Shown piece after piece: positions 42,546 through 54,197 of a stretch of DNA of 64,000 nt. Source of the DNA: Azolla caroliniana (taxonomy: Eukaryota > Polypodiophyta); the NCBI GenBank assembly GCA_043228905.1, contig JBHGNT010000003.1, forward strand, positions 12,896,001-12,960,000. The letters run 5' to 3'. The stretch's first letter is position 1; every line of letters begins with the position of its first letter. A program made the position numbers and the translations under genes. Under the pieces are notes generated by a model. It saw only the letters and a program-made list of their open reading frames with translations, was not told the origin of the DNA and searched no databases.

Positions 42546-42572
42546 TTGGTACACCGTAGCATGCTTCGACCC
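42546..42572 (-). repeat. Right terminal inverted repeat
   Basis: Mirror of the left end (24 of 27 positions). The inner side carries TTGGCCAAAA and a TAGTACTAAA word, matching the motif that pervades the element. Confidence 0.9.
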
Positions 42573-42576
42573 TTCA
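42573..42576. repeat. Right target-site duplication TTCA
   Basis: Second copy of the 4-bp duplication made by insertion of the DNA transposon into the copia tail array. Confidence 0.9.
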
Positions 42577-43215
42577 TCTGCATGGCATTGCCTCCCCCTC
42601 ATTCGCTTGGCTTTGGCTTTGGCTTGCTTTTTTGGCTACTCGCCCTGCATTTGGCTAGGCTATGCTATACCTAGCCAATCTTCTTCAATTTGTCCTTTTG
42701 TCTGATGCATCCTTGGCTTCTTCAGTTGTTCCGGATGATCAAACTTCTTCAATTGTTTGGAAATCAAATTCTCATCCGATCCGGCTTCTCGAACATATCT
42801 CTCCTTCTCGCCTTTACTTTAGCTTTTGCTTCTCCCCGTCAAGTTCGGCATGTTGAGGTGACGTAGACCAAGCATACTCGAATTGGTTGTCTCCGATTTG
42901 TCTTCAGTTCGAGCTTACTTTTGTCCCTATCTCCGATTCGTATTCAGTTCAGGCCTTGACTATCTCAACCCAAGTCCTGGCCTTCTTTTGCATGGCTCTG
43001 CCTCCCCCTCATTCGGTTGGCTTTGGCTCCGGCTTGTTCCTTTGGCCACTCCTTGTGCATTTGGCTAGTCTATACCTAGCCGATCTTCTTCAATTCGTCC
43101 TTGTGTCCGACGCACCATTGGTTTCTTTAGTCGTTCTAGATGTTTTGACTTCTTCAGTTGTTCTGAAATTGAATTCCTCAACCGATTTGGCTTCTCGGAT
43201 ATCTCTCGCCTTCTC
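42577..43215 (-). repeat. Continuation of the copia tail-module array
   Basis: One and a half more units of the array at 27540-29463, separated from it only by the DNA transposon. Same landmarks (CTCCCCCTCATTCG, CAGGCCTTGACTATCTC). It ends abruptly at copia integrase sequence of opposite orientation. Confidence 0.8.
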
Positions 43216-44495
43216 GAACTGGTACACACGGATGTGTGTTATGTAGATGCTCGGTCCCATCGAGGCGGACAATACTTTGTGACTTTCATCAATGACTGCA
43301 GTTGGAAGTTTTGGGATTTTGTGCTAAAGTCAAATCATCAAGTATTGTCATTTTTCATGGAGTTCTAGGCAAGTGTTGAACGGGAGTCAGGTCGGAAGTT
43401 GAAGGCTATCCAAACTGACAATCGTGGCGAATATAAAGGGAAATTCGAAGAATACTGCAAGGCCCAAGGTATTTGAATCAAATACACTATACTGAAGACC
43501 CCTGAGTTGAATGGGCTTGTAGAGAGGTTGAACTAGACAATCATGGAGAGAGTAAGGAGCATGATGTCGCATGCTAAACTGCCGAAAATATACTGGGCTG
43601 AGGCAATGTACGCGATTGTTTATCTGATCAACAGATCCCCCTAAGTACCGTTGAAAGGTGAAATCCCACGAAGGGTGTGGATAGGAAAGGATGTCTCCTA
43701 CTGACACTTGAGGGTGTTCAGATGCCTAGTGTACAAGCATGTAGCTAAGGATTAGAGGTCAAAGCTCAACAATAAGTCGAAACCATGCATATTCATGGGA
43801 TACTCAAAAGATGACTTTGGTTATAGGCTATAGGACCTAGTCGACAAGAAGGTAGTGAGGAGTCGGGACGTAGTCTTCTTGGAAGACAAGACGATACAGG
43901 ACTGGAAGCAAGAAATGTCAGAATCAACTAACCAGTCAACCTCCACTACTATCAACTTGAGGCCAAGTGAACTGACACAGTCAATTTTTCGGAGACAGCT
44001 AATTGGCATAGCTGAGTCCGAGTCGGTTGACTCGAAGAGACCGACTGACTATGAGTCTGAGTCGGTAGAGCTGTTAAGATTGATCAAGGAATACGAGTTG
44101 GAGTCGTCCAACCTTGAGAAGCCGATCGACATACATGAACCTGAGCCAAGAGTAGAGTCGATAAAGACATCCTAACTAAAGCCGACAATGAGTGGAAGGA
44201 GATACCCACTCAAAGAAAGGAGAGCACTGACAACATAGGCTAGTCAATACATCCTCGTGACTAATGAATGTGAGCCAGAGTGCTATGATGAAGCCATCGT
44301 CGAAAAGCATAGAGAGAAATGGATAAGCGCGATGCAAGATGAGATGGATTCTTTGCACGAGAATTATACCAACGACCTAGTAGAGCTCCCGAAAGGTAAG
44401 AGAGCACTCAGAAACAAATGGGTCTACAAGGTGAAGACTAGAGAAGTCGACAACGCGCCTAGGTATAAAGCCTGCATTGTCGTTTCGGCCTCCGC
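43216..44495 (+). pseudogene. Copia integrase and RT start, truncated
   Basis: Begins LELVHTDVCYVDARSH and YFVTFINDCSWK, then NRGEYKGKFEEYCK, ELNGLVERLN and IMERVRSMMSHAKLP. It continues through CIFMGYSKDDFGYRL and RSRDVVFLEDKT to the RT start (WISAMQDEMDSLHENYT, LPKGKRALRNKWVYKVK). At least seven in-frame stops. Gag/protease before and the RT body after are missing. It is replaced at about 44500 by the leader of another copia element. Related to the elements at 48.4-59.1 kb. Confidence 0.85.
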
Positions 44496-44507
44496 ACGTT
44501 AATCTTT

Positions 44508-47500
44508 ACATGGTACCTGAGTGCGAGGGTTGAGAATCCTTTGCTTCTGACAAGCTTTCAACAGAGACTATCCTTAATCCCTAAACAAGTAGGGACAAGA
44601 AGAAAATGAACAGAGGAATGGGTGATTCTCTTCCAACAGAGAAGTTGGCTAGAAGCAACTACGAATCTTGGGAGTACAAGATGCACCAGTACCTGTTGGG
44701 GTAGGGTTACTAGAGTTACATCCATGGAGAAAATGAAGTAGCACCGAAACTAGCACACAAGGATTTTCTAGCGTGGGAGCCAGCAACAAGTAGAGTTTTG
44801 TAGTGCCTTGTATGTTGTGTGTAGGACTAGATGCTAGGCTACATTTGGGATGCAAAGACGCCGAAGCAGGTCTGGGAAAATGTGAAGAATATTTTCACCA
44901 CCAGTACCACGACTCGGAAGTTGCAGCTCTATTAAGAGCTCAACAATATCCCACAAAGGGATATGACGGTGATCGACTACACCAAAATGAAGGAATTTTG
45001 TGACGCCTTGGAGTTCATCAATGTAATGGTGGAGGACGAAATAGTGCAGATTTGCCTCGATGGTCTAGTTCAGAGTTATGGGCTGATCGGAACAGCTATC
45101 TCCACAAGGGAGAACCCATCGTCATTTATCAACCTACAATCGATGCTTATGGTCGTAGAGAACCACGCGGGTGTGTCAAGGATCACACAAAGGCTGATTG
45201 GCCTCGTGGTCGTGGGGGATGATATGGATCGGCATGCAATAGTGGCGGCCGACAAGAGCAGAACTAGAGGCATAATTGACATGCCGACAACAGTTCTAAA
45301 CCCTCCACAAGCAAAGGGGGGTCATGGTAGCCCTAGAAACCGGCAAGAGAAGGCCGAGACAAAATGTTGGTATTGTGGCGTGAAAGGCCATAGAGAAAGT
45401 GAGTGGTGGAAGAAGAGGTCTGATTCAGATAAACCCAGATCAAGCATAGCCGAACAAGGAAATCGGTAGAAATCGCACTATGTTGAAGGCTCGGAAAGAG
45501 CCGGAAAAGGCCCAGCCTTTGTGATGAAGCACAAGGATAACTTGATGAAGAGAAGCACCTCGAAACCGAACGAGGTGTGGTATGTTGATTCCGGAGCGTC
45601 AAACCATATGACGAGCCACAAAAAGTAGTTCTCATATTTGGAGAAACCGAAACAACCAGGGGTAGTCAGAACCGGTGACGACACCTCGCATCCCATCAAG
45701 CATGTCCATGATGTCCCCCTGAGCCATGTTGGACAGAAGGGGGGGAGTCTAATGAACATCTTGCATGTTCTGACACTCACCAAGAACTTAGTGTCGGTCA
45801 AATAGATGGTCGACCAAGGGATTCAGGTTTGGTTCACACACCTCGGATATTTGATCGAAGAAGAAGGCCAGATCATCGTACAAGGACGCCGAAAAGGGAG
45901 GATGTTCATCCTGAACACAAATGATGTAGGCACCGCAATGTTTGCCGAAGGACAAAGAGTCGAATCCGATATCGATTTATGGCATAAGAGGAATTGCCAT
46001 GTCAACTATCAAAGGCTTCAAGAATTGCATAATCCATTTGGATGTGTGGGGACCGGCACAGAATGTGAGTCTCGGTGGGATTCAATACTTTGTCTCCTTC
46101 ATCGATGACTATAGCTAACACGCATGGATTTACCTAATAGAGAAGAAGAGTGATATCTTCTCTTGTGAGGATGAGACCAATGAGTTCGACATGATCCGGG
46201 AAGAAGAGGGAGAAAAAGTAGAAGATATCGGCACTCTAGAGGAGAGTCTGATTTCATTCCGTCTGAGTGGCCTGAATGAAGAGTCAAGTCGGAGTGACCA
46301 GCCGAACGAAGAGCAGACGAGCAGTGATGACTCAACCGTGCAATCCCTGCGCAAAGAACTGAGGAGATGGTATACCGCAATGAGAAGGGAAAGATGAAGA
46401 CGCCGGAGTATGACACATGCAAAGGTGCATCAGATCTAGTAGAATCCAACACCAATCGGAATAAAGAAGGACCTTAAGAGTTGAGGTGAGTTGTGGTCAA
46501 GAGGGCCTTGAAATCGGTGAATGAGATATTACCCTAATCGACTCGCCACAAGAACTTGGTAATTTGGTACAGATATAACTTATCCATGGCGCATCACTAT
46601 GCGTACATGATGAAAGTGGCAGAACTCCGCGAGCTGGAGAGCTATGCAGAGGCATCGTAGGATGCCAAATGGCGATCAGCCATGGAGGAAAAAATTTGGG
46701 CACTTGATGCCAACAAGACATGGGACTTGGTTGACCCTCCCCACCATTACAAACAGATCGGATGCAAATGGGTGTACAAGATAAAGGATAACATTGACGG
46801 TTCGGTCAACTGGTACAAGGCTCGATTGGTGGCCAAAGGATACGCGTAGACCCATGGCATTGACGATGATGAGATCGTCGCACCATTGGTGAAGATGACA
46901 ACAATCCGTGTGGTGCTAGCGGTAGTAGCGGCAAGGGGGTGACATCTCCACCAGATGGAAGTTAAGAATGTGTTTCTTCAAGTCAACCTTGAAGAAGAGG
47001 TATTTATGGTCCAACCCCCTAGTTTTCAGTCGGAATTGAATAAGTCGACTGTATGTAGACTAAAGAAGTCGCTTTACAGCCTCAAGCAAGCCCCCTGTGC
47101 TTGGAACTTGAAAATCACGGACCGGTTGCATAAGATGGGATTTGCAGTCTCAAAGTCTAACTCTTCTTTGTTCATCCAAAAAAGTCCAAGCGGTCTAGTG
47201 TGCATATTGTTGTACGTGGACGACCTGGTTAATGCCAACCCTAACCTTGCTGAAATCAGCCAAGTCAAGTTCCAGTTGTCGGATGCATTCAAAATGAAGG
47301 ATTTAGGGGACCTTCATTACTTCCTCGGGATCAAAGTGATCCACACCCCTGATGGCATATTGCTTACTCAACGACACTATGTCTTGAATATGTTGTACAA
47401 ATTCGGCATGACAGATTGCCGATCCATCTCTACTCTTGTCCATAGAAACCTGAAGTTTCGTCATGACTCGAGAGCAACCTCCGATGAGAAATGGTTCCAA

Positions 47501-47720
47501 CAAATTGTCAGAAGCCTAATTTATCTAACCATCACTCGACCGATCAATGTGATAAGTCAGTTCATGCAGAGATCGAGAGTCGAGCACCTTTAGTGCACAC
47601 ATCAAATATTACGATATGTAGGTGGCACGAAGGATCATTATTGTATTGGCATGGTATAGTCCAACAACTACCCAACTATACTAATGCTTACTAGGCTAGA
47701 GACACCATGGATCAATGGTC
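44508..47720 (+). pseudogene. Decayed copia element interior (gag to RNase H)
   Basis: Starts with a primer-binding-site relic (TGGTACCTGAGTGC at about 44511, compare TGGTATCAGAGC) and leader. Gag begins near 44607, with a CCHC-like CWYCGVKGHRESEW near 45364 (last Cys replaced by Trp). Protease VWYVDSGASNHMTS lies at about 45570. Pre-integrase LWHKRNCHVNYQRL follows. Integrase breaks off after FIDDYS and an internal deletion joins it to a Glu-rich linker. RT is recognisable: KWVYKIKDNIDGSV, KNVFLQVNLEEEVFM, KKSLYSLKQAPCAW and LLYVDDLVN (catalytic YVDD intact). It ends in early RNase H near 47720. Many stops. Confidence 0.85.
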
Positions 47721-47759
47721 GATATCAGGTTTCATGTTCTCTGAAAAGAATTGCCTGCG

Positions 47760-48163
47760 GAAGCTTATAGACAAAACCGGCTTCACCGGATAGCAATAGA
47801 AAATATACACAGCTTTAATGGAAAGCTTAAATCACATAGAGAGTATGTGGGATAGACAGAGAGAGCAGAACAATAAAAACTCAATTTCAAAATAATACTT
47901 TGTACATAGAATATGCTCAGAGAGCACTTTTATACAAGTCCTGAAAAGGACTGACATAAGTACTGAGATGTACTTCAAGGCTTGTACGAACGACTAACAC
48001 TAACTCCAAGAAATATGCCTACGTACTGGGCTAAGACCGTAGGCCTCTAACGGCCTACCGGTACAATCCGATCTGGTTCTTGGTTCCAGATACCAATACG
48101 GATACTGATCCAACTCTGGCTTATTCACCTGATCCGGATCCGGTTAAGCTTGTCCACTGAACA
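47760..48163 (-). mobile_element. Copia LTR, minus orientation
   Basis: The right edge (minus-strand start) is TGTTCAGTGGACAAGC at 48163, next to a GAGGGGGAG polypurine tract at 48164-48172. It shares TTTTATACAAGTCC, GTACTTCAAGGC and GA-tract landmarks with the LTRs at 27.2, 60.1 and 61.6 kb. The left edge is approximate. Confidence 0.65.
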
Positions 48164-48408
48164 CTCCCCCTCAATCTCAACTTGAGGTCAGATTGTGGTG
48201 TTAGTGTTAGCCGGTCCTTTCCTTCGGCTCCTCTTAGTGTCTTCCCGCCTTGCTCATGCTCCTCGACCCATCCGGTCCCACTTTCCATGACCCGCCTGGT
48301 TCCGCACACCTTGACCTTCTCGGTCGGCTCATTTGCTCAAAAGGTCCATCTTAGCTCCTTTGCACTTCTTGACCCGTCGGTTCCTCCATTGTTGAGGAAA
48401 TCCTCGCA
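48164..48408 (-). mobile_element. Polypurine tract and truncated copia tail module
   Basis: Same arrangement as at 60526-60900 and 62032-62560, but cut after about 240 bp by the 5' LTR of the plus-strand copia element. No RNase H remains on this side. Confidence 0.6.
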
Positions 48409-49019
48409 TGTTCGCGAAATGAAGCGGGACCACTAGGATCTGGTCATGAATGAAGAGGACGCGGTGAGAACCGGAAGAGATTCGGTGACCGGACCTGATG
48501 GACCCGGTGAGAACCGGAAGAGATGTGGAAACTGGATCGGATGGACCCGACGAGAACCAGAAGAGAAGACATATTTGTAAATATGTTTTAAGTAAACCTA
48601 TTGAGGCTATATTTGTAAATAGCCCTATGTTCATATAACTATAAATATGACTTAGGGCAAACACTTTATATGTTGTTGTTGCCATATTGTTGTTGATAGA
48701 TAATTGTTGTATAGAGTGAGAGAGAGATATAGAGTGATACTTTGTTGTAACCGCCGAATGACGAAGATATTGAGCTCGAGGTCGTTGCCTTTGAGTCTCT
48801 GTTTATACCTTTCCTATATAGTGATAGTTTGGAGTCTTTTGACTCCCGTGGTTTTTCCCTATTAGGGTTTTCCACGTAAACATCCTATGGATCCTCTATC
48901 ATTTTCTGTGTTTGTAAGTGTGCTCACTCACTCCCTACTTCCCATTCCTGTGTTTGATTTCCATCCAAGTGATTCAAGACTTGGTTGTGGCTGAGCAATA
49001 TTCCGCGCAATTCTCCTCA
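48409..49019 (+). mobile_element. 5' LTR of the plus-strand copia element
   Basis: Ends GCGCAATTCTCCTCA just before the primer-binding site. It is about 48 bp longer than the 3' LTR because GTGAGAACCGGAAGAGAT is duplicated near 48450-48520. Both LTRs contain TATAAATATGAC near the middle as a likely promoter. Confidence 0.85.
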
Positions 49020-49022
49020 AAT

Positions 49023-49034
49023 TGGTATCAGAGC
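49023..49034 (+). other. Primer-binding site (initiator tRNA-Met)
   Basis: TGGTATCAGAGC, three bases after the LTR end. It is the standard complement of the plant initiator tRNA-Met 3' end used by copia elements. Confidence 0.95.
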
Positions 49035-49048
49035 AAACAACACAGGAA

Positions 49049-50762
49049 ATGGAAGAATCGTTCGGCGGCGTGTTCAAGATCACCAGGTCCGACTACTCAG
49101 TGTGGAAGTCGAAGACGAGGGATATGTTGGTGGTTAAAGATCTTTGGTTGCCGGTTTAGTTCAAGGACAAGAGACCGGATAAGATCGACGCCACAATGTG
49201 GGAGGTGATGCACATGAAGACGACGGCATACATCTGGTGCTTCATCTACATGGGCTTGTACAACAACTTCAATGAAGAGAGCAAGGCTCATGAACTTTGG
49301 GAGAAGATCGGCATCCTGTTCCAGAACAAAATGTTGTTAATCAGGTTTCGGTATTTTGGAAGCTAATGAGGCTCCAGTACCAGGACGGCTCCAGTATGGC
49401 GGAGCACATGAATGGGACTGATCCACCAGGAAACCTCGTTGGAAGTGGGAAACCAGGGCACTTCCAGAAGAACTGTCAGCATTTCCAGAAAGAGAAAGAA
49501 ACTGGCACTATCGATTCAAAGAAGAGTTCAGACCAAAGAGGCCCGGATCGGAAGGGAACGTCAGCAATTGTCACAAGTGAAGAAGAATTGATGCTCATTA
49601 CCAAAGAGAATGAGCTAAACCTTGTCGACGATGAGACAATGTGGGTTGTCGATTCCGGAGCGTCGTTCCACCTGACACCGGATCGGAAATGCTTCTCATC
49701 CTACACAACCGGTGATCACGGTTGTGTCTGTACGGGGAATGACGGTACATGCCGAATTGTCAGCATAGGAGATTTCTTGGTAACAACATCAAGTAGATGC
49801 AAGTTGTTGCTGAAGGATGTCCGACACGTTCCGGAGGTTCGACTGAACCTGTTATCAGTCAGTCGGCTAGATGATGAAGGCTACACATGGGTAGCATCCG
49901 GAACAGAGTTATGAAGTTCAACATAGGGAGCCTAATAGTGGCTCGAGCCTGGAAGATTAACACACTTCACTTCATGCTTGCCCGGATATGCCGGGAAGAA
50001 GTGAACATTGCATTAGACATTGCCGGTGAGTTGTGGCACAAGAGACCGTGTCACATGAATCAGAAGGGGATGAAGAGACTTGCCGAAGACAATATCATTC
50101 CGGTGAAGGATGTGCAACTTGATAAGTGCACCGATTGCTTGGCCGGCAAGCAAAACCGAACCTCCTTCCGATCAAGACCACCGATAAGACGGAATGCACC
50201 ACTTGAGTTGGTGCATACTGATGTGTGTCAAGTGGACATGAAGTCACATGCCGGACCACAGTACTTCATACCATTCATGGACGACCACAACCGGAAGTTG
50301 TGGGTCTCACCGTTGAAGGCGAAGGATCAGGGGCTATCCATCTTCAAGGAACTCCACGTGAGAGTGGAAAGAGAAACCGACCGAAAGCTGAAGTCGGTTC
50401 AAGCGGACAACGGAGGAGAATATCGGGGCCAATTCGAGGAGTACTATCGGTCGAAGGGAATCCGGCTCGAATTCACCGTGACGAAGACGCAGAATTGAAC
50501 GGGCTGGCCGAACGGATGAACTGGACCATAATGGAGAGAGTTCGAAGCATGCTACTGGCACATGCAAAGTTACCCAAGAAGTTTTGGGCTGAGGCGCTGA
50601 CGACGACGACCTATGTGATAAACAGATCACCCTCAGTACCCTTGGACAGAGACACACCGCAAAGAGTATGCACCGGTAAGGACGTATCCTCCCAGCATCT
50701 AAAGGTGTTCGGATGTCTTGCCTATGTGCATGTGGCAAAGGACAAGAGAGAAAAGCTGGGCC
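49049..50762 (+). pseudogene. Copia gag, protease and integrase N-terminal part
   Basis: ATG 49049 (MEESFGGVFKITRSDYSVWK) opens gag, which has a stop near 49157 and a deletion before the zinc knuckle (GKPGHFQKNC). Protease has MWVVDSGASFHLT near 49640. The frame slips near 49890-49910. Integrase continues LWHKRPCHMNQKGMKRL, CTDCLAGKQ and HTDVCQVDMKSH, with Asp in FMDDHNRK, then QADNGGEY and LNGLAERMN (catalytic D and E present). A frameshift lies near 50495. The nested copia interrupts after KREKLGPK. Confidence 0.85.
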
Positions 50763-50767
50763 CGAAG
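50763..50767. repeat. Left target-site duplication CGAAG
   Basis: Matches 56132-56136 exactly and flanks the nested copia. Confidence 0.95.
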
Positions 50768-51395
50768 TGTTAAACACCGTTCTCGGCCACAACCGAGGAA
50801 TAGGATCAATTCACAGAAAACAGGAAATACAAAATGCACAAAGACACTAGAGAGAAGAGTACACAGGATGTTTTACGTGGAAAACCCTAAATGGGAAAAA
50901 CCACGGGAGTGCAAGACTCCGACTATCACTATACGCAGGGAATGTACAATGGCGAGCTGCAAGGCGACGACCTTGAGCTCGCTGTCCTCGCCACAGGCGG
51001 CGGTATTACACAGAGGCGTCGATCTCTTCCTTTCTCTCTCCCTCTGCTGCTCTCACTTCGCTCACTCTAAGCGGAAAACAAAAAAATGAGCAACAACTGA
51101 AACTGTTTGCCCTAAGTCATATTTATACACATATGACTTTCGGGCTATTTACAAATATAGCCTCAAGGGCCCTTGGCAAACATATTCACAAATATGTCCC
51201 CGCATCCGGATCTCTCTCCGGGTACATTCGTCATCCGGCTCCGTAGCCGGGGTCTTCATCATCTGGATCCGTAGCCGGGATCTTCATCATCCGGCTCCGT
51301 AGCCGGGGTCTTCATCATCCGGATCCGGAACTGGGTCTTCATTCCCGATTCCCGGACATCCGACCATCCCATCCGGAGGCACCGTAATCCCAACA
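50768..51395 (-). mobile_element. 3' LTR of the nested copia
   Basis: 628 bp, TGTTAAACACC...ATCCCAACA read on the plus strand. Contains four CATCCGG(A/C)TCCGTAGCCGGG-type short repeats at its right end and (on the minus strand) a TATAAATATGACTT promoter-like box near 51120. Confidence 0.95.
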
Positions 51396-51410
51396 AACTC
51401 CCCCTTCACT
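51396..51410 (-). other. Polypurine tract of the nested copia
   Basis: The minus strand reads AGTGAAGGGGGAGTT directly before the 3' LTR, the plus-strand priming site. Confidence 0.9.
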
Positions 51411-54197
51411 TCGGCATGGGATGTCTTTCCAGTCCGACCCTCTTCCGGCACGCTTCCAGCTTGTCGGGTGTGAGCACTTTGGTCAGCATATCTGACCCGT
51501 TCTCGTCCGTGTGGATCTTCGTCAGCATGAACTCCTGGTCTTCTATCCTTTCCCGGATCCAGTGATATCTTCGCTGGATGTGCTTCGTCCGGGAGTGATA
51601 GGCCGCGTTCTTCGCAAGGTGGATGGCACTGTGACTGTCGCAGTAGAGTCGGTACTCCTCCTGCCGGATACCGAGCTCTCTAGTGAAGTCCTTCATCCAT
51701 ATCACTTGCCGGCTTCAACAGCCGCCATGTACTCCGCCTCCGTGGTTGACAACGCAACCGTCTTCTGCAGCCTCGACTGCCACGAAACAGCTCCCCCTGC
51801 ATACGTCATCACATACCCTGATGTGGACCGGCTGGTATCTGCATCAGCCGACATATCCGAATCGGTAAAGCCGTCGAGTTCGGGCTTACCGGAGCCGAAT
51901 CGGAGGCACACGTTTGTCGTGCCCTTCAGGTATCGGAGTATCCACTTGGCCGCGTTCCAGTGCTCTTTGCCGGGATTGCTCATGTACCGGCTCACCACTC
52001 CGACTGCATATCCTATGTCCGGTCTTGTACACACCATTGCGTACATCAAGCTTCCGACGGCAGAGGCATATGGTACTTTCATCATGTCCTCCTTCTCAGC
52101 CTTTGTCTTGGGGCTTTGCTTGCTGGACAACTTGCAGTTTTCCGGGAGGGTTGACCCGACCGGTCTTGCTTCCGACATGTTGAACCGTTTAAGCACCTTT
52201 GTCACGTACTTCTCCTGTGACAGCCACAACTGCTTCTTGCTCCGGTCCCGGATGATGTGCATCCCTAGTATTTGCCTCGCCGGACCCAAGTCCTTCATTG
52301 AGAAGGTTCGGTGAAGAGCCTTCTTCAGCATCCGTATCTTGACCTGGTCCCGTCCGACGATCAACATGTCGTCCACGTACAGGAGGAGTATTAGAAAGTC
52401 TCCTCCTTCGAACTTCTTCACAAACACGCAGTGATCGGACTGCGTTTTGTGGTACCCTTCGTCTGTCATGAAGGAGTCGAACTTCCGGTACCATTGCCGG
52501 GGAGCCTGCTTCAGACCGTAAAGGCTCTTCTTCAACCGGCATACCAGGTGCTCCTTCCCTTTCTTCTCGAATCCTTCCGGTTGTTGCATGTAGATCTCTT
52601 CTTCGAGGTCACCGTGAAGGAATGCCGTCTTCACGTCCATCTGTTCTACCTCGAGGTCCATGCTTGCCGCTATGCTCAGCACCGTCCGGATGGAGGTCAT
52701 CTTCACTATCGGGGCAAATATCTCGTCGAAGTCGACGCCCTTCTTCTGCTGAAACCCCTTCACCACGATCCTGGCTTTGTATCTCGGGGGGTTTCCGGCA
52801 TCTCCCGGTTTCAGCTTGAACACCCACTTGTTTCGAAGTGCCCGCTTTCCTTTCGGCAACTCCACAAGTTCATATGTGTGGTTCTCATGCAGGGAATCCA
52901 TCTCGTCCTGCATGGCACTCAACCACTTGCGGCTCTGGGTGTCATGATTTGCTTCTTCAAAGCTCTCCGGCTCCCCCTCGTCGGTTAGCAGCACGTGCTC
53001 TGGTTCCGGAAATCTCCGGGGGGCCCTTCTCTCTCTTAGAGGATATCTCCGTTCCGGAGCTTCGGTAACCGGCTCCTCCGTTTCCTCTTCATCCGAATCC
53101 ATTTCGGGATCGGGGCCGGTTCCGGTATCAGTTTCATCTTCCTCGGCCGGTTCTGTTTCTTCACCGTCTTCGGCCGGATCCTCGAGTGCTAACCGGTCCC
53201 TTGCCGGTCGGGACTGCTCCTCGTAGAGTTGATCCTCACCGGTCGACTTGGAGCTCTTCGTCTTCTTCTCCGACTCCCAGTTGGCGAGTGTCTTGTCCTC
53301 CATGAAGATGATATCACGACTCCGGAATATCTTCTTGCCGACCGGGTCCCATACTCGGTAGCCGAACTCGTCGTCGCCGTAACCGAGGAATATGCATGGC
53401 CGGGTTTTTGGATCTAGCTTTCCTCTCCGGTCCTTTGCCACATGCACATATGCGAGACACCCGAACACCTTCAGATGCCGGTAGGATACTTCCCTACCGG
53501 TCCACACTCTCTGCGGCGTGTCTCCGTCCAAAGGTACTGAGGGTGATCTGTTTATCACGTATGTCGCCGTCGACATTGCCTCAGCCCAAAACCCCTTGGG
53601 TAATTTCGCATGCGCCAGCATACTCCGGACCCTCTCCATTATGGTCCGGTTCATCCTCTCGGCCAGCCCGTTCAGTTCCGGCGTCTTCGGCACAGTAAAC
53701 TGGAGCCGGATTCCCTTCGAGCGACAGTACTCCTCGAACTGCCCCCGGTATTCCCCTCCGTTATCCGCTCGTATCGCTTTCAGCTTCTTGCCGGATTCCC
53801 TTTCCACTCTCGCGTGGAGTTCTTTGAAGACGCACAACACTTGGTCCTTTGTCTTCAACGGTGCCGTCCACAGCTTCCGGCTGTGGTCATCAATGAATGT
53901 CACGAAGTACTGGGCTCCGCCATGTGACTTCGTTTCTACTTGACACACGTCAGTGTGCACCAACTCCAATGGTGCGCTACGTCTCATCGGTGGCCTTGAG
54001 TGGAAGGAGGTCCGGTTTTGCTTACCGGCCAGACAGTCGGTGCACTTCCCCAAGTGTACTTGCTTTACCGGTATCAGGTTGTCTTCGGCAAGCCTCTTCA
54101 TCCCCTTCTCGCTCATGTGGCACAGTCTCTTGTGCCACAGCTCACCGGCAGTGTCAGCTGCCACGTTCAGCTCCTCCGGACATAGCCGGGAAATCAT
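51406..54197 (-). pseudogene. Nested copia integrase, reverse transcriptase, RNase H
   Basis: An 831-codon open frame (54197-51702) plus the RNase H end (51705-51406) in another frame. Integrase: HKRLCHMSEKG, CTDCLAGKQ, catalytic D in FIDDHSRK, D in RADNGGEY, E in NGLAERMN. A Glu/Asp-rich linker follows (YPLRERRAPRRFPEP). RT: LPKGKRALRNKWVFKLK, QMDVKTAFLHGDLEEE, KKSLYGLKQAPRQWY and LLLYVDDMLIV (YVDD intact). RNase H: GFTDSDMSADADTSRSTSG and STTEAEYMA, then a stop at EAGK. It resumes in frame +1 with IWMKDFTRELGIRQ and YCDSHSAIHLAKNAAYH. Only the small deletion at about 51705 separates them. Confidence 0.93.

Larger units (their letters stand above)
29468..42572. mobile_element. 13.1 kb two-gene DNA transposon, Sola-like
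   Basis: Ends are inverted repeats beginning GGGTCGAAGCA on both strands, with a 4-bp TTCA target duplication. Inside are two convergent spliced genes, both fully open: a DDD transposase (plus strand) and a RING/coiled-coil protein (minus strand). Long tandem arrays sit in one intron of each. The 4-bp duplication, GGG termini, DDD pattern and SDG...QFK and GHGKG...DGAG motifs fit the Sola superfamily (most like Sola2). The superfamily call is from memory of the family and has not been tested by a search. Intact frames and a perfect duplication suggest a young, possibly autonomous copy. Confidence 0.85.
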
